This document shows positions 45,233 to 54,566 of a DNA stretch of 64,000 bases, piece after piece. Within the stretch, counting starts at the first letter, position 1. Every line of letters begins with the position of its first letter. The stretch lies in NCBI GenBank assembly GCA_030531435.1, contig JAUNNN010000002.1, forward strand, positions 1 to 64,000. Reading direction: 5' to 3'. The position numbers and the translations under genes are program-made. This DNA comes from Lachnospiraceae bacterium (GTDB lineage: Bacteria; Bacillota; Clostridia; Lachnospirales; Lachnospiraceae). Under the pieces are notes generated by a model. The model made no database searches. It was not told the origin of the DNA and saw only the letters and a list, made by a program, of their open reading frames with translations.

Positions 45233-46552
45233 TTACAATCTCCAGTATCTGTATCCTGACTTTTCAGCCTCTTCCTTATTAAGAATTGATTTGATATCAA
45301 TAATTACTTTCTCGCTGTCGCTGCAGTTTTTAAAATACTTACCCCAGTCAGCAAGAGATTTATTTTTAAATTCATCATGAGATACTGCAAGAACTACACA
45401 GTCTGCATCATATCCATCTTTATCATCATATAACTCAACACCATAACTTCTTTTTACATCTTTTGCATCAGCATTAGGATCTATAAGTACTGGCTTAATT
45501 TCATAGTTATCAAGATATTTTACAATCTCCATAACCTTTGAGTTTCTAACATCTGGACAGTTTTCCTTAAATGTTGCGCCAAAGAATACTACCTTTGCCT
45601 GTTTAACCTGCTTATTTGCAAGAACAAGCTGCTTTATAATAGCATCTCCAACAAAAGCTGGCATATCATCATTTATCTGTCTTGATGCTGAAATAATTCT
45701 TGAGTGATATCCAAGTTTTTCTGCTTCATAAATGAAATAATATGGATCAACTCCGATACAATGTCCACCAACAAGTCCTGGTCTGAATCCAAGAGCATTC
45801 CACTTTGTATTCATAGCATCAATTACTTCTTTTGTATCAATTCCCATCTTATCAAATGCCATTGCAAGCTCATTAATAAAAGCAATATTAACATCTCTCT
45901 GTGAATTTTCTACAACCTTTGCAGCCTCTGCTACTTTAATACTTCCTGCTCTATGAACACCAACTTCAATAACAAGTTCATAAACCTTTGCTATTTCTTC
46001 AAGGGATTCACTATCCATACCAGACACAATTTTTTTGATATTTTCTAGTCTGTGAACTTTATCACCTGGATTAATTCTTTCTGGAGAATAACCAACTTTA
46101 AAATCAATTCCACATTTAAGACCAGATTCTTTTTCAAGAATAGGTACACAAACGTCCTCTGTTACACCAGGATAAACTGTAGATTCGTATACAACAATTG
46201 AACCCTTTGTTAAATTCTGTCCAAGTAGCTTACTTGCAGATTCAACAGGAAAAAGATCTGGTGTCTTATCAAGGTTAATTGGTGTAGGAACTGCAACTAT
46301 ATGAAACTTTGCTTCTTTAAGCTTTTCTGGCTCTGATGTAAACTCAACGGTTGTTGAACTTATTACATCATCACCAACTTCACATGTTGGGTCAATTCCT
46401 GATTTATATGTTTCAATCTTTTCTTTATTTAAATCAAATCCAATAACCTTAGCCTTTTTTGCAAAAGCAACAGCTATTGGCATTCCTACATATCCAAGTC
46501 CAACAAGAGAAATTTTTTCTTCTCCTGATACTATTTTTTCATATAATGACAT
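45233..46552 (-). CDS. Nucleotide sugar dehydrogenase, WbpA/TviB-like
   Basis: 439 residues from the ATG at 46552, preceded by GAGGTGG; the open frame reaches 46579. The Rossmann start is KISLVGLGYVGMPIAVAFAKKAKVIGFD. VYESTVYPGVTED and SPERINPGD are the central blocks, and GLVGGHCIGVDPYYFIYEA contains the catalytic cysteine in GGHCIGVDPYY. The latter form matches the UDP-HexNAc group (WbpA, TviB) more than UDP-glucose dehydrogenase. It would oxidise C6 of a UDP-N-acetylhexosamine twice, giving a uronic acid, so the glycan may be acidic. It is the first gene of its unit and diverges from the plus-strand gene at 46635. Confidence 0.93.
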   Translation of the reverse strand: MSLYEKIVSGEEKISLVGLGYVGMPIAVAFAKKAKVIGFDLNKEKIETYKSGIDPTCEVGDDVISSTTVEFTSEPEKLKEAKFHIVAVPTPINLDKTPDLFPVESASKLLGQNLTKGSIVVYESTVYPGVTEDVCVPILEKESGLKCGIDFKVGYSPERINPGDKVHRLENIKKIVSGMDSESLEEIAKVYELVIEVGVHRAGSIKVAEAAKVVENSQRDVNIAFINELAMAFDKMGIDTKEVIDAMNTKWNALGFRPGLVGGHCIGVDPYYFIYEAEKLGYHSRIISASRQINDDMPAFVGDAIIKQLVLANKQVKQAKVVFFGATFKENCPDVRNSKVMEIVKYLDNYEIKPVLIDPNADAKDVKRSYGVELYDDKDGYDADCVVLAVSHDEFKNKSLADWGKYFKNCSDSEKVIIDIKSILNKEEAEKSGYRYWRL

Positions 46553-46567
46553 ATTCCACCTCTTAGT

Positions 46568-46596
46568 TTGAATAATCAAATTTAATCTAGTATACT
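46568..46596 (+). promoter_or_regulatory. Promoter of the plus-strand membrane protein gene
   Basis: TTGAAT (46568-46573), 17 nt, TATACT (46591-46596); the start codon is 38 nt further on. The -10 box shares three bases with that of the divergent promoter (46594-46599). Confidence 0.75.
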
Positions 46597-46622
46597 ATAT
46601 CACAAAACACGTAATTATCCAA
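46594..46622 (-). promoter_or_regulatory. Promoter of the UDP-sugar dehydrogenase unit
   Basis: Minus strand TTGGAT (46617-46622), 17 nt, TATAGT (46594-46599), 42 nt before the start at 46552. It shares the -10 region with the plus-strand promoter at 46568-46596. Confidence 0.7.
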
Positions 46623-46634
46623 TAAAGGAGTATC

Positions 46635-48497
46635 ATGAAGAAGCTAGTAAAATACAACTTAATACCTGTATTATTTCTTGCTATTTCATGTGTAATACTG
46701 CTCGTCAAATCACGTTACAGTTTTTGCTGGTCTGATGAGACACTCTACAGCACAATCTCAGGACGTTTTTATAATGGAGACAGTCTCTTTTATCACGACT
46801 GGTTTCCAACACAGTTATCAAGCATACTAACACTTCCTCTATATTCTTTATATGTAAATATAACTGGGGAAACTGATGGAATAATTCTTTATTTCAGAAT
46901 ACTATATGTTTTTTTTGAGTTTATCTCTTCAATTGTTGTATTTTCCATCATAAAAAGGCATCACGGAGTAATACTTGGACTTACAGCTGGATTACTTACA
47001 GAATGGTACACTCATCTTAATATTGCAACTCTTTCATATTACAACATTACTTTACTTACGTTTCTTCTTGCTATGCTCATTTTGTATGACTGCTATATGA
47101 AGGAATCTGAATTTTCTAAAATAAGTTCTGGATACATTACATACAAAAAAAATAAAGTATCACTATTTTTTGCTGGCTTTTTATTCGCCATTTCAGTTCT
47201 TTGCTTGCCAACGCTTAGTGTAGTTTATGTTTTAGCTGTTTTTGCTGGAATTCTTACTGTACTACTTGCTAGACTTTTTAGTAAAACTGATTGGCTTAAA
47301 AAATTCAATCGCAAACTTGATTTTATTTATGTATTTAAATATACCTTTGCAGGAATACTGGTCCCTACCTTTATTTTCTTAATTTATTTAATTTCTCATG
47401 TAAAAATTAGTGATTTTATTTCTTCAATTCCATATGTATTAAGCGATGATGAGCATATAACTAGTAAACTTTATCCACTTAAGAAAATGTATCTGTCAAT
47501 TGACGAAATATATGGCAGGATTTCTAAATTTTCTTATTTATTCATTTGTTGTTCATTTATTGTATTCATTGTGATTCTCGCTTACAAATATACAAAAAAT
47601 AATAATTTTAAGACTACATTAGGGAAAATAATACTGCCTATAAAATGCGTAATATTATTTATCGATATAGTTTTATTTGCTTTATATTTTTGTAAGAGTA
47701 TAGGATGTCCAGGATATATTTATACTGCAGTGCTCCTATTCTCTCTTCCAATCTTTTTTATTACAGAAAACAAAAATTATACATTATTTATTTTAACTAT
47801 TGTTAGTGGGCTTTTTCTCAGTCTGACATACAGCTATTCTTCAACTGGTATGCTTTATGTTCTTTCAATGGGTCACTTTATTGGGACTATAGGATGTGTA
47901 ATCTTAATATATGATTTTTGCAAAGAATTATTAAATAATACTCCATTTATTTATAGGGCAGTAAAGGTAGTGTTCACTGTCATTTTACTTATTACGGTTA
48001 TTCAAACATCTTTACTTAGAATTACAGTAGTATATAGAGATGATAGATTAAATAATCTTACTGAAAAAATCACATGCGGTCCTGCTAGAGGATTATACAC
48101 ATCAGAAGACCACTTAGCCATGTACAATGATGTTTATGACGTTATCAGTACATACTGTATGAGAGAATCTGCAAAAGGCAATAATAACCTTCTTATTTCT
48201 AATCTTTTACCATTTGGATATTTGATAAGCGATATGAAAATAGCCGCGCCAACTGCGTGGCGTAACCAGATGTCTAATGAAAGACTCAAACAGTATTATG
48301 AAATCCATCCTGACAGATACCCAGATGTGATTTTACTTCTTAATGAAGAATATGGTTCCTATGAGGCATTTGCTGATGTTGAAGGCGATAAAACACCTAA
48401 TGCAAATGTCACTGAAGGATATGTATTTGATTATATTTATGCTAATAACTTTAAGGCTATTCCTGTTCCTTGTGGCACAGTATATATGAGGCCTTAA
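46635..48497 (+). CDS. Large polytopic membrane protein, function unknown
   Basis: The only plus-strand gene: 620 residues, about twelve membrane helices over 8-460, then an extracytoplasmic C-terminal domain (CGPARGLYTSEDHLAMYNDVYDVISTY). The first outer loop RYSFCWSDETLYSTISGRFYNGDSLFYHDWFPTQLSS has the W-S-D-E acidic pair seen in GT-C glycosyltransferases. An AAAGGAG site lies 4 nt before ATG. It is more AT-rich than its neighbours and opposite in orientation, so it may be an insertion into an older operon. Its last 41 bp overlap the convergent gene at 48457-49956. Role likely sugar transfer at the outer face, but unproven. Confidence 0.78.
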   Translation: MKKLVKYNLIPVLFLAISCVILLVKSRYSFCWSDETLYSTISGRFYNGDSLFYHDWFPTQLSSILTLPLYSLYVNITGETDGIILYFRILYVFFEFISSIVVFSIIKRHHGVILGLTAGLLTEWYTHLNIATLSYYNITLLTFLLAMLILYDCYMKESEFSKISSGYITYKKNKVSLFFAGFLFAISVLCLPTLSVVYVLAVFAGILTVLLARLFSKTDWLKKFNRKLDFIYVFKYTFAGILVPTFIFLIYLISHVKISDFISSIPYVLSDDEHITSKLYPLKKMYLSIDEIYGRISKFSYLFICCSFIVFIVILAYKYTKNNNFKTTLGKIILPIKCVILFIDIVLFALYFCKSIGCPGYIYTAVLLFSLPIFFITENKNYTLFILTIVSGLFLSLTYSYSSTGMLYVLSMGHFIGTIGCVILIYDFCKELLNNTPFIYRAVKVVFTVILLITVIQTSLLRITVVYRDDRLNNLTEKITCGPARGLYTSEDHLAMYNDVYDVISTYCMRESAKGNNNLLISNLLPFGYLISDMKIAAPTAWRNQMSNERLKQYYEIHPDRYPDVILLLNEEYGSYEAFADVEGDKTPNANVTEGYVFDYIYANNFKAIPVPCGTVYMRP

Positions 48498-49956
48498 TAA
48501 ACCTAAAGGTAAATGCATAAACAATAAATGGAACAATCTGAAGAAGCACTCTGTTACCAGAATCAAACAAATCAATTCTAAGATCATCTCCACGAGCAAA
48601 GCAGGCTGCAAATGATACTAATAAGAATCCTATAAAGAAATAATCAAAATAACAATCTTTAATTTTAACCTTTGGAACAATTGCAATAAATACGACTACA
48701 ACTGCTGCAAAAAATCCCCATCCACTGTTTAAAAGCAGATTTCCCATAAGCGCTTTTACATTTGCAATAAACAGGCTGTGATCATATAAAAATAGCAAAG
48801 CATTAACTAATATGAGTGCTGAAAATGTTACAACAACTGGTGATAAATATTTTCTCAATTTATCATTAAACACTGGTAACACAAGTCCATATATAAGTAC
48901 AGCTATATTAAATAAAACTGCAACTAATGCCTTACCTTTATTCATGAATGTATATGGAGCATATATTTCATCAATAAGAAGATATATTCTTGTAAAATAC
49001 ATTGCCTGAAGGATAATTACTGGAACCGCTTCACACACAACATCTCTCTTTTTATAATCATGCTGCATTATGTAAGTTAGAAGCGTAAAGCCTGCAAAAA
49101 GTGCACCCTCAATTCTAATAAACGAAACCATGAGCAGTAATAATACTCTAATGAAAACAAGTCCATTCTCATCGTCTTTATACTTATAGTTAAGATATAA
49201 CACAATAAAAAGAGTTTCCATGAAATAGACATTTGCTACTACTAATTTTGAAATAATAACAAATGGCATACATGTTACAAGAAAGCCCGTAGAAATAGTC
49301 GCAAATATAAGTGAATTCTTCGTTTCATAATATGCGCATGCCTCATCATATACTGCATAAAAGAAGAAGCATATAAATGAAATATTGAAATAATTATGAA
49401 TTCCAAAGCTTTCATTAAAACCAAATAAGAAAGGAAGTGTATTTATTACCGCGGTACCCTGACCTACATCTGTAAGAAACGTATCAAACTTATGCCACAA
49501 ATGACCATATCGTACTATTTCATGAGGATATGCAGAATAATAATACATTGAATCATTTGAAAAACCGATGGAAATAATACCTGATACAGAAATAACTGCA
49601 AGAATAATCCCTATCCCAAAAAGAATTGCAGTTTTTTTATTAAAAAAGAGATTCCACTTTGGCCTATAAAACATTAGTAGTATCAATACTAGTGTAATTA
49701 CACCAAATAATATATTTAAAGAGTTGTAATCAATATTAAAAATAAGCATAAAAAGACCACTTACTGTAAATACAGAAAGTCCAACAGGGAATGATAAAAT
49801 GACCCTTATAATTGGCATTCTTTCATCATTTTTATTCCATGTAGCAATGTAATTAATTACATAACCTAGAGCAAAAAGAATAATTACAGTAAGTAATTGC
49901 CTAACAAAAAAGCAAAAGCTTAATTCTTCAGTTATTACGTAAAGCAATTCTTTCAT
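48457..49956 (-). CDS. Large polytopic membrane protein, function unknown
   Basis: 499 residues, about thirteen membrane helices and few soluble regions. The outer loop near residue 135 reads IGFSNDSMYYYSAYPHEIVRYGHLWHKFDTFLTDVGQGTAV, where an N-D-S/Y-Y pattern resembles acidic GT-C loops. No family was recognised with confidence. It is the last gene of the unit from beyond 64000, 3 nt after the next upstream gene, and converges on the plus-strand gene with a 41-bp overlap and no visible terminator. Confidence 0.72.
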   Translation of the reverse strand: MKELLYVITEELSFCFFVRQLLTVIILFALGYVINYIATWNKNDERMPIIRVILSFPVGLSVFTVSGLFMLIFNIDYNSLNILFGVITLVLILLMFYRPKWNLFFNKKTAILFGIGIILAVISVSGIISIGFSNDSMYYYSAYPHEIVRYGHLWHKFDTFLTDVGQGTAVINTLPFLFGFNESFGIHNYFNISFICFFFYAVYDEACAYYETKNSLIFATISTGFLVTCMPFVIISKLVVANVYFMETLFIVLYLNYKYKDDENGLVFIRVLLLLMVSFIRIEGALFAGFTLLTYIMQHDYKKRDVVCEAVPVIILQAMYFTRIYLLIDEIYAPYTFMNKGKALVAVLFNIAVLIYGLVLPVFNDKLRKYLSPVVVTFSALILVNALLFLYDHSLFIANVKALMGNLLLNSGWGFFAAVVVVFIAIVPKVKIKDCYFDYFFIGFLLVSFAACFARGDDLRIDLFDSGNRVLLQIVPFIVYAFTFRFIKASYILCHKEQE

Positions 49957-49959
49957 AAA

Positions 49960-50664
49960 CTAAAAATTCCCTTTTGCAATATTTTCATCAAAATATTGCT
50001 TTGTCATTAAATATAAATCTTCTGTTTCTTCATCTTCTGAAACATTTTGCCATATAAGCACAAGCTCATCAGCGTCCTTTATTCCATCAAGATTTGCATA
50101 AATATGCATGCCTTTAACCCATTCTCTGTAATACCAGTAATGGAAGAAATAGTCTGCTGCCGCTGTTGTATCAGGATGAAATAGGCATACATTTCTTAGC
50201 ATATCATTTGCATATCCAATATCCTCTAATTCCGGATGTTCATCGTGTTCAATAACAATGTTATTTAATGATTCATCATGAATCACTTTACTTCCATAAT
50301 GTTCAAAATATTCTGATGGTGCAATATAGTGGAAATACCCATACATCCAGTTAAAACCAAGTTCCTCTGATTCTGGAATTGTTTTATAGTCTTCTTTCAT
50401 ATAAACGGTTTTTCCATCTATTAAAATATTAATAAGGGCATCTGGATATTCCAGGGAGTCTGCATACTCTTCCTGGTATATGAGCTGATTTACTGTAGTA
50501 TGCAAATTAATAAGACTATTAATAAATCTTGCATTATAAATAATGTTCATTAAAATAACGAACACGATAAATCCAGCAGTAATCTGCATTCTATATTTAC
50601 TTTTTAGCCTGATCATTATCATACAAATAATACCAGGTATTAAAATAAGTAAAAATTTTATCAC
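49960..50664 (-). CDS. Membrane-anchored protein of unknown function
   Basis: 234 residues. Two N-terminal membrane helices (about 3-19 and 28-46) are followed by an acidic domain of about 180 residues (WMYGYFHYIAPSEYFEHYG, DTTAAADYFFHYWYYREWVKGM, ELVLIWQNVSEDEET) that should lie outside the cell. It overlaps the upstream flippase gene by 4 bp (ATGA) and lies 3 nt before the next membrane protein gene. It could be an accessory subunit to that protein; no known domain was seen. Confidence 0.62.
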   Translation of the reverse strand: MIKFLLILIPGIICMIMIRLKSKYRMQITAGFIVFVILMNIIYNARFINSLINLHTTVNQLIYQEEYADSLEYPDALINILIDGKTVYMKEDYKTIPESEELGFNWMYGYFHYIAPSEYFEHYGSKVIHDESLNNIVIEHDEHPELEDIGYANDMLRNVCLFHPDTTAAADYFFHYWYYREWVKGMHIYANLDGIKDADELVLIWQNVSEDEETEDLYLMTKQYFDENIAKGNF

Positions 50665-52121
50665 TTGTTTTCTTTCTTAATCATTCCCTTAATCATGCTT
50701 ACAAGAGAACTTATAGTTTTATAGTTAATTAGTAAATGAACAACAAATAATATGACACCAACTAGAGCACTCAAAATCTGATTATCCGTATATGTAGCAT
50801 AACCTGCATAGCCTATGTAAATAATCATTGAAAGGATAAACGTCTTTAATTTGTAATCAACTGGATAGCACTTCTTTGCAAAATATGTACCTATTGCAAA
50901 ATACACAATGTATGTAATACCTGTTGCTAAAGCTGCTCCAACACCCTTATACCTTGGAACAAGTATAGCATTTCCAATAAGATTACAAATAATTGCTGCA
51001 AATGATGCATAATTAAAATACTTAATTTTCTTTACAAATTTAACACCCTGACCTGTCATTTCAAATAAAATACTAAGTACTGGCATTAAAGTAAGAAATG
51101 GAATTATTCTAATAGCAGCTCTGTATTTTTCTCCAAGAAAAAGTACAATTATTCCCCTACAAATTGTTAGCCCAAACGCAAGACACATACACAAAAACTG
51201 CGTTTTTAAAAATATATCTGCAAAGAATTCTTTACATTTTTCTTCTGACTCATTCTCATATTTTTCCATTGCAATTGGAGACCAGAATGCTACAAATGTA
51301 ATCTTTACTGTTAGTATAATTGTCATAATCTGCATTGCAGCAGAATATACACCAGTCTCTGAAAAATCATTAAAAAATCTTATTGACCATTTATCCATAC
51401 TTGATAACAGCCACTCCATAAGAAGCATTGGAATAAATGGAATTGAATATTTTAACAATTCGCTCTCACTGACACCATTCTCATCAAGCTTAAATACATT
51501 CACCTTTTCATGTCGATTTATGAAAACAAATCGTATCATAAGTCCAAATGTAACAATAGCAAGAGGCAATGTTAGCGCATACAATACAACTCTAAAATCA
51601 TCTCCAAGTATCATTACAAAAATGACAATAAACGAAATATATAAAACTTTTGATAATATGTTCAGATTAGAATATAATTTACCTCTTTGATCCATTCTTA
51701 TATTTAAAAACAAAAATCTTTCAAATACAGAGGTAATAACATATCCTACTACGAGCAGAGTTATATCAAGTGAACTTCTCTCAAATAAAAGATAATTAAA
51801 GCTATTTGAGAAGATAAAATAGACTGAAGCCAGGCACAATATAAGAACTAATGACGGATAAAGACACTGATAAAACAACTTCTTTTTGCTAACACCGTCT
51901 TTATAGAAATATCTTATATATCCCTGGTCAAGACCCAGAATAGCACATATGTAAATAATGGAAACAACGGACTGAAACATAGCTGTTCTGCCGTATTCGT
52001 CCGTTGACATTAATCTTGTTATTAAAGGAGTTGAAATAAACCCTAGTAACAACACTATGAAATTGCCATAAAAGTAATCTAAGAAGCTTTTAAATACTCC
52101 TGATTTATTTTTTTCTGACAT
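50661..52121 (-). CDS. Oligosaccharide flippase, Wzx-like MOP family
   Basis: 486 residues, about thirteen or fourteen membrane helices. N-terminal SFLDYFYGNFIVLLLGFISTPLITRLMSTDEYGRTAMFQSVVSI is the typical Wzx/polysaccharide transporter start, with the LxxxEYGxxAxF pattern. Later, KYSIPFIPMLLMEWLLSSMDKWSI and SETGVYSAAMQIMTI fit the family's second half. It would flip undecaprenyl-diphosphate-linked repeats to the outer face. No Wzy polymerase was recognised for certain; one of the neighbouring polytopic proteins may fill that role. It overlaps genes on both sides by 17 and 4 bp. Confidence 0.88.
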   Translation of the reverse strand: MSEKNKSGVFKSFLDYFYGNFIVLLLGFISTPLITRLMSTDEYGRTAMFQSVVSIIYICAILGLDQGYIRYFYKDGVSKKKLFYQCLYPSLVLILCLASVYFIFSNSFNYLLFERSSLDITLLVVGYVITSVFERFLFLNIRMDQRGKLYSNLNILSKVLYISFIVIFVMILGDDFRVVLYALTLPLAIVTFGLMIRFVFINRHEKVNVFKLDENGVSESELLKYSIPFIPMLLMEWLLSSMDKWSIRFFNDFSETGVYSAAMQIMTIILTVKITFVAFWSPIAMEKYENESEEKCKEFFADIFLKTQFLCMCLAFGLTICRGIIVLFLGEKYRAAIRIIPFLTLMPVLSILFEMTGQGVKFVKKIKYFNYASFAAIICNLIGNAILVPRYKGVGAALATGITYIVYFAIGTYFAKKCYPVDYKLKTFILSMIIYIGYAGYATYTDNQILSALVGVILFVVHLLINYKTISSLVSMIKGMIKKENK

Positions 52122-53037
52122 CGTTTACTTCATCCACAATAAATACTGGTCTGTTTCTGCTTGCGTCAAGTGTTCTCCATAAATACTCTCCTAATACTCC
52201 AAGCATTGAAAGTATAAGTCCCGTTGAAAATAACACTAAACACATAAGCGTTGTCCAACCTTGTACGGGTACACCCATTACAAAGTATTCTATTACTGTT
52301 TCAATTATCCAAATAAAGGCTATCAATGCAAAAATAAATCCCACTGATGTCATAAATTTAATTGGAAAATATGAGAAACTCATCATTGAATCCATAGCAA
52401 GCTTAATTCTCTTTGCAAGAGTCCAACTACTTCCACCATCTTCTCTTTCTTTTCTATGATATGGAACTTCAGCTGTTTTAAAACCAGCCCATAATAGCTG
52501 TAACTCAAGAGAAGAATTTTTCTCATCAAGAAGTTCTAATACTTGAATCACTTTTCTATCCATTAAAAAGCAGTCAAATCCGCCCTCTGGCATATTTTTA
52601 TTTACTGCACCACGCATAATTTTATAATATGTGTTCGCAAAAAGCTTTTTAAGGAATGGATCATCTCTTTTCGCTCTTGTAGCAATAACTACTTTATTGC
52701 CCTCCTTCCACTTATCATACATTTCTACAATAAGTTCAGGTTCTTCAGCTAAATCAGCCTGCTTTGTAACTGCGCAGTCACCTGTACACTCTGATAATCC
52801 TGCAAGAATTGCCGCATGCTCACCAAAGTTTCTTGATAATTTTACACACTTTACATTTTCATCCATATCGCGAATTTGGTTCATGATTTCCCATGATTTA
52901 TCTTCTGATCCATCATTCACCATTACAATCTCGTATTCACCAATTGTATCAAGAATTCTATCCTTCATTTCCTGATAAAGTGGCATAAGTGTATCTTCAT
53001 TGTAGTATACAGGGATAATAATAGAGATTTTACTCAT
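52105..53037 (-). CDS. GtrB/DPM1-like membrane glycosyltransferase family 2
   Basis: 310 residues. GT-A domain: KISIIIPVYYNEDTLMPLY, YEIVMVNDGSEDKSWEIM, LSRNFGEHAAILAGLS, and a QADLAEEPELI block in place of the usual DADLQDPPE; the first acidic residue is changed to Gln in the standard alignment. FDCFLMDRKV and KREREDGGSSW(T) follow, then two C-terminal membrane helices (about 230-255 and 265-285). GtrB-type enzymes make a polyprenyl-phosphate sugar on the inner face for later transfer outside. The LAKRIKLAMDSMMSFS segment is the usual membrane-edge motif. It lies between the flippase and sugar-modifying genes. Confidence 0.88.
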   Translation of the reverse strand: MSKISIIIPVYYNEDTLMPLYQEMKDRILDTIGEYEIVMVNDGSEDKSWEIMNQIRDMDENVKCVKLSRNFGEHAAILAGLSECTGDCAVTKQADLAEEPELIVEMYDKWKEGNKVVIATRAKRDDPFLKKLFANTYYKIMRGAVNKNMPEGGFDCFLMDRKVIQVLELLDEKNSSLELQLLWAGFKTAEVPYHRKEREDGGSSWTLAKRIKLAMDSMMSFSYFPIKFMTSVGFIFALIAFIWIIETVIEYFVMGVPVQGWTTLMCLVLFSTGLILSMLGVLGEYLWRTLDASRNRPVFIVDEVNDVRKK

Positions 53038-53038
53038 C

Positions 53039-53449
53039 CTATTCTCCTTTTTTTAATGCATTCATATACTCATCATAATCTTCGTATGTTTCATTTCCTG
53101 GCTCATATGGACGGTCACAGATAGCCATCATAACGCAATCAGGAGTGAAATCATACATTGATCTCCATACCATTTCATCAATATAAAGACCTTTTGTATC
53201 ATCATCCATAACAATATCTTCTTGTACCTCGCCATTATCAACATGGACCTTACAACTTCCAGCAATTGGTACAAGAATTAGCTTTGTTTTCTTTGTTGCA
53301 TGATTTCCACGACTTGCGCCTGCAATTACCTCTTTAACAAAGAAAATTCTTTTTATTTCAAATGGAACTCTGTTATTTACTTCTGTTACAAGTAAGCTTC
53401 CATCTTCCTCTACTACTTTATTAAGCTTAATGAAATTCCAGCTTCTCAT
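53039..53449 (-). CDS. dTDP-4-keto-6-deoxyhexose 3,4-ketoisomerase, FdtA/QdtA type
   Basis: 136 residues from the ATG at 53449, with a GGAGGG site 5 nt before it; the open frame reaches 53476. A cupin fold is indicated: VTEVNNRVPFEIKRIFFVKEV, ASRGNHATKKTKLILVPIAGSCKVHVDNGE, TKGLYIDEMVWRSMYDFTPDCVMMAICDRPYE. The R-G-x-H-A-x-K core is the active-site signature of the WxcM-C/FdtA group. These enzymes move the keto group from C4 to C3 of dTDP-4-keto-6-deoxyglucose. The aminotransferase gene 10 nt upstream is the expected partner for making a 3-amino-3,6-dideoxyhexose. Whether the product is galacto- or gluco-configured cannot be read here. Confidence 0.87.
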   Translation of the reverse strand: MRSWNFIKLNKVVEEDGSLLVTEVNNRVPFEIKRIFFVKEVIAGASRGNHATKKTKLILVPIAGSCKVHVDNGEVQEDIVMDDDTKGLYIDEMVWRSMYDFTPDCVMMAICDRPYEPGNETYEDYDEYMNALKKGE

Positions 53450-53459
53450 ATTCCCTCCA

Positions 53460-54557
53460 TTAGCCCTTATATGCATTTACTGCTTCAATAACTTTTGTGA
53501 TTTCAGCATCATCCATGTAGTCCATCATAGGAAGATTTACTATCGTATCACAAATATTCTCTGTAATAGGGAAATCTCCTCTCTTATATCCAAGATATTC
53601 CATACATGGCTGAAGATATGGTGGAACCTTCCAAGCAATATCTGTTCCAACATCTTTTCCTTTAAGGAATTCAATAAATCCATCCTGATTATCAACTCTT
53701 ACTACAAACTGATACCATGTATGTCTGCAGCCTTCAGCTGTTTCTGGCAATCTAACAAGCGGATTATTGATTTCTGCAATATATCTGTTTGCAATATGAG
53801 CTCTGTTTGCAAGTAACTCTTCCATATGTGAAAGCTTAACTCTTAATATACCTGCCTGAAGCTCATCAAGTCTTGCATTAAATCCAACTTCAATATTGTG
53901 GTATCTTCTGTCACTTCCATAATTGCGAAGAGTTTTTACTTTTTTAATCAATTCCTCATCCTTTGATGCAACTCCACCACCGTCTCCAAATCCACCAAGA
54001 TTCTTTGTTGGATAGAAACTATAAAATCCTGCAACACCAAATAATCCAGTGTTTGTACCCTTATAATCTGCAAAATGAGACTGAGCACAGTCTTCAAATA
54101 ACATAAGATTATGTTTATTACAGAAGTCCACAATTGGTTCCATTCTTGTAGCCTGTCCATAAAGATGAGTAACAAGAACTGCCTTTGTTTTATCTGTCAT
54201 AGCTTTTTCGATATTATTTACATCAAGCTGATAATATTCATCTGGCTCAACAAAAATTGGAGTAGCACCACACTGCATAACACCAAGCATTGTAGCAATG
54301 TATCCATTTGCCTGAACAATTACTTCATCACCCTCTTTAATGCCTGCTGCCATAAGTCCTAACATAATTGCATCAAGTCCGTTATCTACACCTGCTGCAT
54401 AAACATTCTCACCAAGAGCATCAGCAAATTCTTTTTCAAAATTTTCAACTTCCTTACCGAGTACATACCAGCCACTTCTTAATACATCAATGACCTTTTT
54501 CTCATACTCATCCTGATAAAGCTTAAATCCTCTTACTAATTCATTAATTGGTACCAT
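53460..54557 (-). CDS. DegT/DnrJ/EryC1-family sugar aminotransferase
   Basis: 365 residues. PLP enzyme with the internal aldimine Lys185 in FYPTKNLGGFGDGG, Asp156 in LFEDCAQSHFADYKG to hold the pyridine nitrogen, and AAGVDNGLDAIMLGL at the phosphate-binding helix. TLRNYGSDRRYHNIEVGFNARLDELQAGIL is a typical family block. It moves an amino group from glutamate to a keto sugar nucleotide. Beside an FdtA-type isomerase, C3 of dTDP-3-keto-6-deoxyhexose is the likely site (FdtB/QdtB type). The neighbouring 2,3-dehydratase also opens the chance of a 2,3,6-trideoxy-3-amino sugar. Confidence 0.92.
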   Translation of the reverse strand: MVPINELVRGFKLYQDEYEKKVIDVLRSGWYVLGKEVENFEKEFADALGENVYAAGVDNGLDAIMLGLMAAGIKEGDEVIVQANGYIATMLGVMQCGATPIFVEPDEYYQLDVNNIEKAMTDKTKAVLVTHLYGQATRMEPIVDFCNKHNLMLFEDCAQSHFADYKGTNTGLFGVAGFYSFYPTKNLGGFGDGGGVASKDEELIKKVKTLRNYGSDRRYHNIEVGFNARLDELQAGILRVKLSHMEELLANRAHIANRYIAEINNPLVRLPETAEGCRHTWYQFVVRVDNQDGFIEFLKGKDVGTDIAWKVPPYLQPCMEYLGYKRGDFPITENICDTIVNLPMMDYMDDAEITKVIEAVNAYKG

Positions 54558-54566
54558 TTTTCTCTC

